Of a DNA stretch of 64,000 nucleotides, positions 36,731-48,257 are shown piece by piece. How positions within the stretch are numbered: position 1 is the stretch's first letter; each line of letters starts with the position of its first letter. A program made the position numbers and the translations under genes. Source of the stretch: Ascidia mentula (Eukaryota > Chordata > Ascidiacea > Phlebobranchia > Ascidiidae); the NCBI GenBank assembly GCA_947561715.1, contig OX387203.1, positions 3,286,001 through 3,350,000 on the forward strand, given 5' to 3'. A model generated the notes under the pieces. That model was not told where the DNA came from, ran no database searches, and saw nothing but the letters and a program-made list of their open reading frames with translations.

Positions 36731-39238
36731 TTAGCGATAAAAAAGGAGAAAAGTAGTCTCCTGTAAAGTTTTGTCAGCACTCCATCCGGTGCTTAAAGTC
36801 CATCCAAATCCTGCGAAGTCTCCACAATAGTCGGAGTGGGAGTTGTATCCGGTTGATCCAATACATGCATGTTCATTGTGGTGTGATTTGGGATTGATTT
36901 TAACACCTGGACATAATGCGTACGCATCTCTCTCCCCATTCAACACTCGAAACTAAAAATGAAGCTTGAGGAAATAAACTGAAATACCACATTGTGGAGC
37001 AAAACAGTATTATTATTTTCTACAAAAAGTTAATATTTGCTTGTCGAAGAGTTAGTTCCAACTAATTTACTGCACGCGCGCCTTTCTTTATTTAAATCAT
37101 TTACTTGTATATATCCAGGAGTCACACTTCCTCTTATGTTGGGGCCTAAATGATTGACCAATTGCAAGCGATCTCCCTTATCTAACACCACTGGGACGGC
37201 TGGTCCGAAACCAGAAGGCCACGAATATTGACGAGAAACTATTGGATAGAAATCCTTGTACAAATGATAGAGATTGCCAGTAAAATTATCAAAGAAATTG
37301 TTGTTTGTTCTGTATTTGAGATAAGCGGTTTTGTTCCATGCGTCCAAGGGAGTGTTGTTCGGTACCTGAAAAGTTACCTCTGGGTAATGCATATCTTTTG
37401 ATTTTAGCAGTAATATTTCATGCAATGGCATGATTGGCAGGATCGCCCTACTGCGCAGGTCCTTGCTTGGCGATCACAGCTATCGTATCGCGATCATTAG
37501 GTTTACGACCCTGGGATAACCAGGCCCAACGCTCTACCAGTGGTCAGTAGTTTCATGGGGTATATTGTGGCCAAGGAACATTGGTGCGCAAGCGCACAAC
37601 TTGCCAGGCAACCTTCACATATACGCAGGGGATCTGTACCACCGTATCAGATAAATGATCGCGAAACGATAGCTGTGATCGCCCCACTGCGCAGGTCCTT
37701 GCTTGGCGATCACAACTATCGTATCGCGATCATTAGGTTTCCAGGCTTGGGAGCCCAGGCATTGCAGCCTAGTTGGATCTTTTGATTTTATTAACGTTTG
37801 TAAACAATATAGTACGTTAGACACTTACCTGCCATATCATCAAATTTTTGGCCTTGATATCAAAGTACCCAGGATTCTTATAGTCATCAGATGTTGCCGA
37901 AATTACTTTTCCGAAAGTGTTTTGATTCATCCAGTTGATAGCTTTTGGTTGAAGATTAGAATTACCTTGCTCACTTGACCATCTGTCCCCGTTGGTACAT
38001 CTACCGTTACCCAGGATATTGTTTTCATGGATTGAAGCAATCAGTGTCCACCCTCCACCGTCAGTCAACATATCACAATATGTCTGATACTGAAAACCAT
38101 GAGAATCTTCCAAAGTGTAAATACCGCTTTTGGACGGCGACTTGGAATCGTTTAAAACTTTCTGACAGGACCTGTTTCGTGCTAAATAAAGCAAGATTTT
38201 ACCTAAACGTACTTGGTTACAGGTTAACAGCTTATATTTACAAAAGCATTTAAAACTTCCCACGATATTGACACAAGTTGCTTGTGAAGGACAATTGTGG
38301 ATATTATCGGCACATTCATCTATATCCACAAATAATAAATTTCGTTATTCTTTGTGAACCTAGTTGTTTTATGTTTATATTTTTAAAACATTTCAATGGA
38401 CGAGAAAAAGATATTTCTCTGTAATAACCACACTCTAATTACATTATTTCGTAAATGCCATTGTATTTTCTCCTTTGTTAATCTTTAGTACATTGTGATG
38501 TTATACCTGTAGCGCAATCTTTTCCTGTCCATCCATGGCCACAAACACAAACATATTTGTTAACTTTATCCAAACAAGTTGCTCCTTTGCTGCAAGGACT
38601 TGAAGCGCATTCATTTATATCTAAGCATACATCAGCTTTTACAAATTGTTATCGACAATTGTTGTTATTCTTACACACAATCACCTATTGAACAATTTCT
38701 TCCACGGAATCCTGGCACACAATCACATATGTAATCATTTTGTATGGTAATGAAAGTCCCATTGTTTCCACATATTTCTGCATTTAACCACATTACTTAT
38801 ATAACTAGTAATTTGTGCCGGAGATTTTACTCTAGTTGATGCATACTGATTTCACCTTTATTGAACTGCTTTGGCTCCATCGTTGTTGACGTCTGTTGTA
38901 ACATATCCGGTTTGTTCGTGATCTATGAACGATGTTTTACAGATTCCATAATTCTAACACAATCAGATTTTCTTGCACCTACTTACCATAGCAAAACAGA
39001 CACTAAACAAGCAAATCATCGTGGTTAGCAACGTTCCAATAACGATCCAGAAGACTTTGGTTGATATGCCATCGTTGATTTTGTTCATTCCATTTCCTTT
39101 GGTGTTGTTTACCGCAGTGGTATCGGGCACTAAATGGGAAAAAAAACAATTTTTGTTTGCTGATAATTTTTACAATGTTTAACCTGGTTGTTCATTTCCA
39201 CCGAACTGTACACACTCATACGTTGGTTGCGAGTCCAT
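36731..39238 (-). CDS. EGF-intelectin type II membrane lectin, copy A
   Basis: Exons in transcript order: 39238-39184, 39129-38987, 38922-38856, 38777-38685, 38620-38507, 38319-37829, 37365-37105, 36952-36731; they sum to 481 residues in frame. A short cytoplasmic tail (Q-P-T-Y-E) leads to a signal-anchor helix (V-F-W-I-V-I-G-T-L-L), a Thr-rich stalk, one EGF module (E-I-C-G-N-N-G), two cbEGF-like modules (D-I-N-E-C, D-E-C) and a C-terminal intelectin domain. The lectin part shows S-G-I-Y-T-L-E, T-Y-C-D-M-L-T-D-G-G-G-W-T-L, G-D-R-W-S-S-E-Q-G, S-D-D-Y-K-N-P-G-Y, N-E-H-A-C-I-G and the terminal F-L-L-F-Y-R of vertebrate intelectins. Intelectins bind microbial exocyclic diols with calcium, so surface recognition is likely. 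The third EGF and lectin domain are read as one exon; a 31-base intron-like stretch there stays in frame. Confidence 0.85.
37424..37560 (-). repeat. SINE copy in gene A intron, plus a second part copy to 37770
   Basis: Same family as 41625-41770 but lacking the tRNA 5' end. A second copy of the GGCGATCACAACTATCGTAT part follows at about 37680-37770. The element has an internal palindrome around TATCGTATCGCGATCATTAG. Confidence 0.65.
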
Positions 39239-39321
39239 ATATTCGTTTATCGTCACTTTACGTTCACTCCTACTGTAAATGCAAAAGACACACACTCTGT
39301 TTTTTTTTAAGGCCAGACCAC

Positions 39322-39408
39322 CCATTAGTAACGCAGACGTAAAAGTTGGTTCCTTCAATTATGCAATATTTTCCATTCTGCCTCTGCACTGGAATAATCG
39401 TGGGTGAG
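39322..39408 (-). CDS. Possible extra upstream exon of gene A
   Basis: An open 87-base segment between a usable acceptor and donor (I-I-P-V-Q-R-Q-N-G-K-Y-C, then F-Y-V-C-V-T-N-G). If spliced to an acceptor shortly upstream of 39238 the frame runs on into the cytoplasmic tail. I see no counterpart upstream of gene B, so this may be chance. Confidence 0.25.
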
Positions 39409-39940
39409 CTGGTTGATGAGTAATGTCATTTCAAATCGCAAAAAGTATCTGTTTAGCATATGTACGATTCGTTTTGGACGGTATTACATTGGTTGTAAAC
39501 TAAAAAAATAAGATAACATACCATAACACATAACAGAAAACAATTAAATCTATCGATCGTAAGCTGTGCTGTTTAGTTGTAGGTAGCACATCAAAATTGT
39601 TTGGTTCATACGCCCGCCAAAACCCTTACATTTTTTTTGTAATTCGCTGTAAAACGCGAGTTGTGCGTATGTGATTATAAATTATTTTTTTCTGACCAAG
39701 GTTCTCATGCGCACCTATACAAACTTACACTAAACATTGTTTACCAGTAACAGGTACAGAGTTATGTAAGTGCACCATACTACGCAACCTGTTGGAACGT
39801 ACCGGATATGTCTCGCAAAATATAAAATTTATTGTGCGTCGGTGGATAGATACCTCAAGCCTCAACATATATGAATATTAGTTGGGACGTTATCGTTGAT
39901 GCAAACGTCACCCGGGCTCTTTACTGTAAAGCAGATATCG

Positions 39941-40135
39941 CTCTACAGACCCTTAAGGAGCCGCGAATCCATCTTTCGGAGAAGGGACGTGGGTGTTCCA
40001 TTGTAAATCAGCCTCACCATGTCAACACCACAAGTTTACCTCCCCAACAGTATATTTATTGTATACCAATACCTTACAGAGTGTATTTCATGCAAACGCC
40101 TCTGGGACCACATACCCATTGCACAAACAGATAGC
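39941..40135. repeat. Tandem-duplication block, copy B
   Basis: Counterpart of 36165-36372 at about 85-90% identity by eye, offset 3.77 kb. The rest of the 1.5-kb interval 39409-40942 has no gene I can support; it holds decayed repeats and the hammerhead-like hairpin at 40429-40461. Confidence 0.7.
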
Positions 40136-40428
40136 AGAGAGTGTAACGTGATACAAAGGACTGCTGCAACCAGCAACAAATTTTTAACCAGTTTTGTAAT
40201 AATCATGGTTTGCAAAAGAAACCTTCGTATTTGTTATCTATATGTTTGAAATCGCAACCTTTTTATGCCACAGTACACATATATGAACACAGTAAGGCCA
40301 GATGAATAGCGGGTAAACGTAAGTCAATAAAAGTCGTTAAGTGTGCCAGAAAGACGATTATATAAGTGTAGCAACGAAATACAATGAGATGTGTTCACAA
40401 TTAAAACTACTTAATACTAGGTGTACAC

Positions 40429-40461
40429 GCACTGTTTCGACCTGTGAGATCTCATCAGTGC
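40429..40461 (-). ncRNA. Hammerhead-like hairpin (candidate)
   Basis: On the minus strand GCACTG pairs perfectly with CAGTGC and encloses CTGATGA, a GATC/GGTC stem and GAAAC. The core boxes fit a hammerhead, but the outer pairing (which overlaps the core) is not canonical. Confidence 0.3.
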
Positions 40462-40942
40462 AGCTGTTGACTGTTGACCGGCTTTTTTGAACATATATTG
40501 AATTGGGTTTTCGCCTTTAGCTCTATCGGCTACCAAGTAATTCCGTTTGGCCGTAGTGCGCTCCACGTTGGTTCGTCGCTGTTGTTTGTTACTCAGTATA
40601 GGGTACCCGCTAGTTTCGGGTGGACCGAAAGGTACCACAAAGTGGAAATCAGTGTGGCCGCTAGTGTGAAAGCTAACACAGTGCCACTGTCAACACTCAC
40701 AGGTAAAAACAGTGCGTTTACACCCTGTCTGCGGCTTTCAATTATTATGGCTTTTTTGTTCAAAAAAAAATAAAAAATTCACGTAATTTACATGCACAAA
40801 TCTCAAAACCAGAATAAATGAAACGAAAAACATACAATTACCATTTCCTGCATTGTAATCTTGTGTTTTTTAATCCTTCAACCCAGTCTATGGCATAATA
40901 CAAGTCAGAAAATCATTTTTACAAACACGAAACACAGTCGAG

Positions 40943-43007
40943 TTAGCGATAAAAAAGGAGAAAAGTGGTCTCCTGTAAAGTTTTGTCAGCACTCCATGGG
41001 GTTTCCAAAGGCCAATCAAATGCTGCCAAGTCCCCACAATGTCCGGAGTGGGCGTTGTACCCAGTTGATCCAATACATGCATGTTCATTGTGGTGTGATG
41101 TCGAACTTACTTTAACACCAGGACATAATGCGTACGCATCTCTCTCTCCATTCAACACTCGAAACTAAAAATGAAACTTGAGAAAATAAACTAAAATACA
41201 ACATTGTGTTGTAAAACAGTTTTATTATTTTACAAAAAGTTAATATTTGCTTGTCGAAGAACTAATTCCAACTAATTTACTGCACTCGCGCCTTTCTTTA
41301 CTTAAATCATTTACTTGTATATATCCTGGAGTCACACTTCCTCTGATGTTAGGGCCTAAATGACTGACCAATTGCAAGCGATCTCCCTTATCAAACACCA
41401 CTGGGACGGCTGGTCCGTTATCAGAAGGCCACGAATATTGACGAGAAACTATTGGATAAAAATCCTTGTACAAATGATATAGATTGCCAGTAAAGTTATC
41501 AAAGAAATTGTTGTTTGTTCTATATTTAAGGTAAGTGATTTTGTTCCATGCGTCCAAGGGAGTGTTGTTCGGAACCTGAAAAAGGTTACCTCTGGTTAAT
41601 GCATTTCTTTTGATTTTAGCAGTAATATTTCATGCAATGGCATGATTGGCAGGATCGCCCTACTGCGCAGGTCCTTGCTTGGCGATCACAGCTATCGTAT
41701 CGCGATCATTAGGTTTACGACCCTGGGCTATCCAGGCCCAACGCTCTACCAACTAAGCTACAGGAGCTCAGTGGTTTCACGAGGTATATTGTGGCCAAGG
41801 TACACTGGTGCGCTTGCCAGGCAACCTTCACATATACGTAGGGGATCTCTACCACCGTATCAGATAACGCAGTAATATTTCATGCAATGGCATGGTTGGC
41901 AGGATCGCCCCACTGCGCAGGTCCTTGGTTGGCTATCACAGCTATCGTATCGCGATCATTAGGTTTGCAGGTTTGGCAGTCCAGGCATTGCAGCCTAGCT
42001 GGATCTTTTGATTTTATTAACGTTTGTACACAATATAGTACATTAGACACTTACTTGCCATATCATCAAATTTTTGGCCTTGATATCAAAGTACCCAGGA
42101 TTCTTATAGTCATCAGATGTTGCCGAAATTACTTTCCCGAAAGTGTTTTGATTCATCCAGTTGATAGCTTTTGGTTGAAGATTAGAATTACCTTGCTCAC
42201 TTGACCATCTGTCCCCGTTAGTACATTTACCGTTACTGAGGATATTGTTTTCATGGATCGAAGCAATCAGTGTCCACCCTCCACCGTCAGTCAACATATC
42301 ACAATATGTCTGATACTGAAAACCATTAGATTCTTCCAAAGTGTAAATACCGCTTTTTGGCGGCGACTTGGAATCCCTTAGAATGTTCTGGCATGAGCTT
42401 TTGTGTGCTGAAAAAAAAAGGTTTTTTTAATGATCGTAAGTTGAGTCAAACAAAATCTACAATTACCTATAGAACAATTTCTTCCACGAAATCCAGGCGT
42501 ACAAGCACAAATGTAATTATTTTCTATTGCAATGAAAGTCCCATTGTTTTGACATATATCTGCATAGAATTATGTCAGTTATCAAGAAAATGGTTCCTAC
42601 ACACTGAATTTACCTTTTTCAAGTTGCTTTGGTTCGAACGTTGTTGATGTTTGTTGCAACAAATCCGGTTTGTTTGCGATCTATAAACCATCCACAGCAG
42701 ATGACAGAGTTTGAAAATCAAAAATACCATGCAATTACCTACCATAATGTAAGAAGCACTAAACAAGGTAATCATTGTCGCTAACAATATTCCAACAACG
42801 ACCCAGAATACCTTGGCGGATATCCCCAAATTGGTCCTAGCCATTGTACCATTGTTGGTTTTGTTACCAGAAACACGGTTAGCTGAAATAATGCATTATA
42901 CGTTGTGGTTTTTAATGATTGATAGCTATTACGGTTCAACCTGGTCTATTGTTCCCGCTAAACTCTGCAATTTCGTACGTTGGTTGAGGCTCCAGATAAA
43001 CGTTCAT
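40943..43007 (-). CDS. EGF-intelectin type II membrane lectin, copy B
   Basis: Exons in transcript order: 43007-42941, 42882-42743, 42680-42614, 42559-42467, 42407-42055, 41575-41315, 41164-40943; 400 residues, frame closes. The cytoplasmic tail has Y-L-E-P-Q-P-T-Y-E, followed by a signal-anchor (V-F-W-V-V-V-G-I-L-L-A-T-M), a stalk, one EGF module (D-I-C-Q-N-N-G) and the intelectin domain (Y-C-D-M-L-T-D-G-G-G-W-T-L, N-E-H-A-C-I-G, F-L-L-F-Y-R). Exon phases and most sizes equal those of copy A. It lacks the two cbEGF modules of copy A. The start ATG precedes a tail alignable with copy A. Probably a cell-surface lectin of haemocytes or epithelia, by analogy only. Confidence 0.85.
41625..41770 (-). 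repeat. tRNA-derived SINE
   Basis: On the minus strand the 5' end is tRNA-like: TAGCTTAGTTGGTAGAGCG matches a tRNA A box (41749-41760 contain the core), and a weak B box (GGGTCGTAAACC) follows at tRNA-like distance. The tail is shared with 3008-3085 and 37424-37560. A second part copy lies at 41870-41990. Confidence 0.75.
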
Positions 43008-43776
43008 CTCAAACGTTTCAGCAAAATCACTACCAAGCTAACCACGACTGCTGATTGTATTAGGATACAATCACTCTTTCATAAACGCAGTCTTCGAATC
43101 ATAATCTATGCAGGCGGGTCGAGTCCAATGTTTATTGAGCAAGTGACAACATAACGTAGGCGAAGAAGACATCGCATTCCATCTTAAGACAGGAAACACT
43201 AGAGCTGACACATGTGCACTGTTAAAAATTTTCGTAAATTTTACCGCTTTCGACGCCGTAAAATTTTACGAAACATATTTGTAAAACATTTTACAGCATA
43301 TAACCAGTGAATTATATTATATTTTACGGGAGATTCTCGTATTGTTTATAGCAGTCTGCTAAAGTATATTTCATCCAATTTATTGTTGTTTTGGCAGACA
43401 GATTCATTTTTTTACTGTTTTAAATACTTCCGGTCAGATTCAAACTATCCGATCCGAACAAGAAAATAATTACACCTGGTCAAACTTTTTTGCTTTTATG
43501 GCGATATTGTTGAAAATAATTGGATATTTATCTTTTTTTATGAAGACAATACTGCTAATGTAGTCAGTACTGTTAGCACGGTGCGTTTTTAGTTATCCCA
43601 GCACTTTGACTCATCCGTCAAATGTTTCTATGTTCCGTATGACGTAATTATAGGTGAGGGGTCAATGTAAGCTTCGGCGGGAAAGATTTGGCGTGGTCTT
43701 CTGGTTTTGTTTTCCGATGGTTGGAAGTTGTTGGTGAGTAGCACTATTTGTACTTCGTAGTGTAATTTATAAATAT

Positions 43777-46185
43777 ATGTTTTGTAACAGATTACAGCTA
43801 CTGTTAAGTTTCTTAGAATTTTTGCTGGTTAAAAAAGGAATGGTCATGGTTTCAAACTTTACATGTAGCTTGGAATTTTGCCAAAAAGTACTTCTTACTG
43901 GGGAAGATGTAGTTAAGCATGCAAAACAACACATTCGTCAGGGATATGATGTGATTTGCCCTATGGATGGCTGTGAAAAGATTTTTTGTGTTGTAAATTC
44001 ATTTTCTTCTCACCTATTTCGCTGTCATGCGTACAGTGCAAAAAATTCCAAGACCCGTGTTGTTGAAACAAGTCATTGTGAGGAATCGTTTTCTACCGAA
44101 CCTGTTCATACAGACGCAGAAAGTTCACAAATTGTGGATGCTGACATAACTAAAGAATGTGTACTTTTTTATTTTTTGCTCCAGTACAAGTATTTGGTAC
44201 CAGTAAGCACTGTTCAGGGAATAGTTGATCATTTAAGTAAACTTCTATTCCAGCATTCATCTGAAATTCACGCTTCTCTTGAATCCATACTTATCAATCA
44301 AGGAATAGAGCTGGATATTATATCTAAGATTCTAAGTGATTTAAAAACCAAAGATGTAATAGTGGATAGTTTTGAAACTGTTCTTCATTCATCATACAGC
44401 AGGGAAGAGTACTTTAAAAAACAATTCAACTATGTTTCTCCAATACAATATATTCTTGGACAGTCAGGCAGCACTTTTCACTACATCCCAATTCTACAAA
44501 CTATTAAATCCATGTTTAAAGATTCACTGGTTAAGCATCAGTTTTTAAACCCTATCAATCACACAACTGGTATAACTGACTTTGCAGATGGTTTGGTATT
44601 TAAATCTAATCATTTGTTTCAACAAGAAAAACACTGTATAAAAATCATACTGTATCAAGATGCATTTGAAATTGTAAATCCGCTTGGCTCTGCAAAGAAA
44701 AAGCACAAAATTTTAGCAGTTTATTACACGCTTGCAAATTTCTATCCCTGGAACAGATCAAAGGTTGATTCATTTCAGCTAGTCCAACTGTGCAAAGACA
44801 AAGATGCAACTGAAAGTAACAAAGACAGTTTGTTTCGTCCACTGATAGATGATCTAAAATTGTTAGAGAATGAAGGCATTGATATTGGTGTTGGTTTTAC
44901 TGTTCGTGGAAGTGTCTTGATGATTTGTGGTGATAATCTCGGAAGTCATTGGTTAGGGGGTTTCACAACAAATTTTAGCACATCTTCCAACTTCTGTCGC
45001 TACTGTAGTTTAACTAGATCCGAATTTAAGGAAAACTGTACAATGAAGAAAAACATGCTGACAAAGCTTGACTATAACTCTCACTTATTCCATGATGGTT
45101 CCGTGAAAGGAAGTATTTTTAATGAGTTGCAATTTTTTCATGTGTGTAACCCTGGATTGCCACCTTGTACTGCCCACGACATATTTGAAGGTGTGGTTGC
45201 ATTTGATATGATGTTGTACATTTCTTACTTGGTAAAAAACAGGTGGTTTACGTGGGAAATTGTCAATGGTAGGATTGAAGAATTTTCGTACACACCTTCA
45301 GATGCCCTTTCCAAACCGCCTAAATTAAACCCAACATCCAAAAGGCTCTCGGGAAATGCATCACAAAATTGGTGTACTTTGAGGCTTTTTCCACTATTTA
45401 TTTTAGATAAAATTCAGAACACAGAAGATGATGTTTGGAAACTGTTGCTCTGTTTGAGAAGCATTGTTGAGTTTATCTCCAGTACTTCACACAATGAAGA
45501 TTCTGTTTGCTATTTAAACTTCTTGGTTTCACAGTATTTGGAAAACAGAACTACTCTATTTCCAAACATACCACTTCGTCCGAAGCATCATTATATGCTT
45601 CATTATTCATGGGCTATATTGCAGTTTGGCCCATTGGTGTATTATTCAACTTTGAGGTTTGAAAGCAAGCATTCATATTTCAAACGAATAATACGACACT
45701 CTAAAAATTTTAAAAATGTTTGTTACTCATTATCACACAGCCACCAGTTGCTTCAATCATGCTTACTTGAATGTGGTTATTTTGGTCCTGAGGTTGAAAT
45801 TGTGTGTGGAAATGTATCATATCCACAGGAAATAATTGATGCTGTAAAGAATTTTGGAGTTGATGCTCTAAAGTGTGTATTTGTGAAATCGGCGAAATTT
45901 AATTGCACACTGTTCCAAATCAATATGTATGTAATAATTTCTAAAGTCAACCTTGACCTGCAATTGGGTCTTTTGATTGGTTTATTCATTCATGAAGGCA
46001 GTTTACATTGCATTGTCCGCAAACACCTGGCATGTTGTTATCCTCACTATGGTGTTTATACTATTTCACCCCAGCTATCTGAAATATGTTGTGTGTCTGT
46101 ACACACACTGCCTTCACATGCTCCATTCTTTATTTATAATGTTAATGGTGCTAAAATATTTGCGCTGAAACAATCTGTACTTTAA
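43777..46185 (+). CDS. DDE-type transposase with N-terminal C2H2 fingers
   Basis: A single 802-codon open frame. Residues about 27-90 contain two C-x4-C-x12-H-x4-H fingers (F-T-C-S-L-E-F-C, C-P-M-D-G-C). Likely acidic catalytic residues are Asp 295 in Y-Q-D-A-F-E-I-V-N-P-L-G, Asp 386 in G-D-N-L-G-S-H and Glu 629 in R-F-E-S-K-H-S-Y-F-K; this triad is inferred from motif conservation that I recall from fish and invertebrate elements. F-C-R-Y-C and H-D-I-F-E-G-V-V are further family marks. An in-frame Met at 43837 is an alternative start. The frame is intact, so this copy could be an autonomous source. Confidence 0.8.
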   Translation: MFCNRLQLLLSFLEFLLVKKGMVMVSNFTCSLEFCQKVLLTGEDVVKHAKQHIRQGYDVICPMDGCEKIFCVVNSFSSHLFRCHAYSAKNSKTRVVETSHCEESFSTEPVHTDAESSQIVDADITKECVLFYFLLQYKYLVPVSTVQGIVDHLSKLLFQHSSEIHASLESILINQGIELDIISKILSDLKTKDVIVDSFETVLHSSYSREEYFKKQFNYVSPIQYILGQSGSTFHYIPILQTIKSMFKDSLVKHQFLNPINHTTGITDFADGLVFKSNHLFQQEKHCIKIILYQDAFEIVNPLGSAKKKHKILAVYYTLANFYPWNRSKVDSFQLVQLCKDKDATESNKDSLFRPLIDDLKLLENEGIDIGVGFTVRGSVLMICGDNLGSHWLGGFTTNFSTSSNFCRYCSLTRSEFKENCTMKKNMLTKLDYNSHLFHDGSVKGSIFNELQFFHVCNPGLPPCTAHDIFEGVVAFDMMLYISYLVKNRWFTWEIVNGRIEEFSYTPSDALSKPPKLNPTSKRLSGNASQNWCTLRLFPLFILDKIQNTEDDVWKLLLCLRSIVEFISSTSHNEDSVCYLNFLVSQYLENRTTLFPNIPLRPKHHYMLHYSWAILQFGPLVYYSTLRFESKHSYFKRIIRHSKNFKNVCYSLSHSHQLLQSCLLECGYFGPEVEIVCGNVSYPQEIIDAVKNFGVDALKCVFVKSAKFNCTLFQINMYVIISKVNLDLQLGLLIGLFIHEGSLHCIVRKHLACCYPHYGVYTISPQLSEICCVSVHTLPSHAPFFIYNVNGAKIFALKQSVL

Positions 46186-46242
46186 GTGAAATTGTTTTGC
46201 AATAGCATCCAAAAAAATTTCGTACTTTTTATAGGTGACAAA

Positions 46243-48232
46243 ATGAATGCTAACTTACTGAGAATTTTACCCGAATTGTCAAGTAATGACACACACTTAC
46301 AAAACTGCTCCTCATTTTTGGAGAGTCTTGGAGTGTTGACATTGAAAGACTTGGAACATGTAGAAACGAGTGATTTACTTGGAATTTTTAATTTAGTCCA
46401 GGCCCGGAAACTTTTGAAAGCTGCTAAATTTTATACAGGTTGGTAAGTTAGAAGTTGGTGCATATAGATTTGATGGTAATAATTTTATTGTTATAGATTC
46501 TATATCTGGTTCTTCGACGGAGCCCTGTTCCTCACAAAGTTCAAATGATGATTTAAACACATCACAGTGGATGTATAGTTTCAAAATTCCATGGAATAAA
46601 TGCTCTCCGAAACTCATGGACATTTTGGAAAGTGGAAAGAGACCCCCAATTTATTTAAGCAAAGAGATTGTCCATGCAACAGTTGAAGATGTTATGAAGG
46701 TTATATTTAGTTATAATAGTAGATATGTGCAAAAAACTACCAACAGTTTTAACTCAGTTTAGCTTTTGTTGTAGTGTCGAGTTTGGATGTATATTAGTTT
46801 AATTATAAGTTGTTACTGTATGATTGAAGCAAAATGAAAGGTTTTTTATTCAGATAACCAAGACTCCAGGCAGGAGAAACCTCGAAAGAATCGCGATTGC
46901 GATAGTTGAGAAATATCCAGATTCTTTTAGGGATCTGATTGATGGCATCCCTATTGGGAGTGGCCACAACACCCTAACGAATCAGCTCTACTATAGGTTT
47001 GAAAATGAAAGTAGAAAGTTTAAAAAGCTTCAATGTACTGGAAACAGGACAGTACCACAAAGTGGGAAGCGTTTGCAGCCATATGGAGTGGTAAATTGGA
47101 AGCCCGATGTAGATGTATCCGATACAACCGCCAAAACATGGCTTTTAAATGAATTTAAAAAAGTTGACAAAGATATTGAACAAGTTGGCAGGTTAATGAA
47201 AAGTACTTTTGGTCAACAAAGGAAGAGTATAAACGATGGTAACACAATTAAAACAGTTATGGAGGATTGGCCATTTTTAAGCAAACCCCAATATCTTTTG
47301 CAACATTATGATCAGCTAATGCAGACTCATGACACCTTTAAACGACTTCAGACAGATGTGAGGAAACGAAGTCAGCAAATATACAAGTAATTTCCAGCAG
47401 ACATTTTTATCCTTTAACCAGTCTATTCAGTGCATCTTTTGTAGGGCACTGAAGTTTTCTTCAAAACTTCCAATAAAAGCAGTATATAAACACATTAAAG
47501 ATCAATGTGTTCAATTAGAGGAAAAAAGTCCTAAAACAATGGAAGTTTTGGCATTGCTGACAGCCTACTTCAACGTGGAACAACATGCATTAATTAAATG
47601 CTACATGGTATTTATAATTAAAACATTTGAAACTTGTTTATGGTTCAGATAAAATAATTGACCATGTCAAGTTCAAATTGAATTGTACCTGGACAAATTT
47701 AGTTTTATGTAACATGTGAAGTACAAACTTACTTTATTGCTTACATGTATATAATGCAATTTTGTGTATAGGATGAATTTATGATGGACGACATTTTGGG
47801 AGAAATTCCACCCACACCATTTTTGATCATATTTGGTATGTAAGCCAATTCCAAGTTTACTTTCTTTTGTTATGAGATTTGATTTTACAGGTAGCTCTCC
47901 GTCCTCCAGCAAAAAGATATGTGTTGCAGCCGAAAAAAATATTGTATGCTCGACAGAAAACTTTTTTGTGGCCTTGGTCTGCCTTTTTGCAACATACTAT
48001 GTGTTTAATATAAGTTATCCCAAGTATGGTGAACTCACTATGGAATTCTTACAAAGGTATGGTACTTAAAATCATTTAGTCTGAAGTTTGTGACAAATTT
48101 TGTTGATCATGTAGATTTATCTTCAAGATTAATGCACCTGGTGCAAAATCCACCAAAAAAAGGAGGTTTTCAGGAGTTAATTCCAAGATTTTAAAGCTTG
48201 CAAAGCTTCTGGGAAATGACACTGAAGCATAA
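46243..48232 (+). CDS. SAMD3-like SAM-domain protein encoded in the transposon
   Basis: Exons 46235-46438 (ATG at 46243), 46497-46699, 46854-47386, 47445-47607, 47772-47835, 47891-48056, 48115-48232. All phases agree and the frame ends at TAA 48230-48232. The first exon has a SAM-like motif (F-L-E-S-L-G-V, D-L-L-G-I-F, A-R-K-L-L-K-A-A-K). The middle part (A-I-V-E-K-Y-P, I-G-S-G-H, Q-L-Y-Y-R-F, Y-G-V-V-N-W-K-P) matches the SAMD3-like proteins that are very abundant in fish and other animal genomes. It lies directly after the transposase in the same orientation. An acceptor at 46234 hints at an upstream exon, perhaps read together with the transposase. Role in transposition is unknown. Confidence 0.7.
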
Positions 48233-48257
48233 TTATCTGTAAAATTAAGTGATTATT

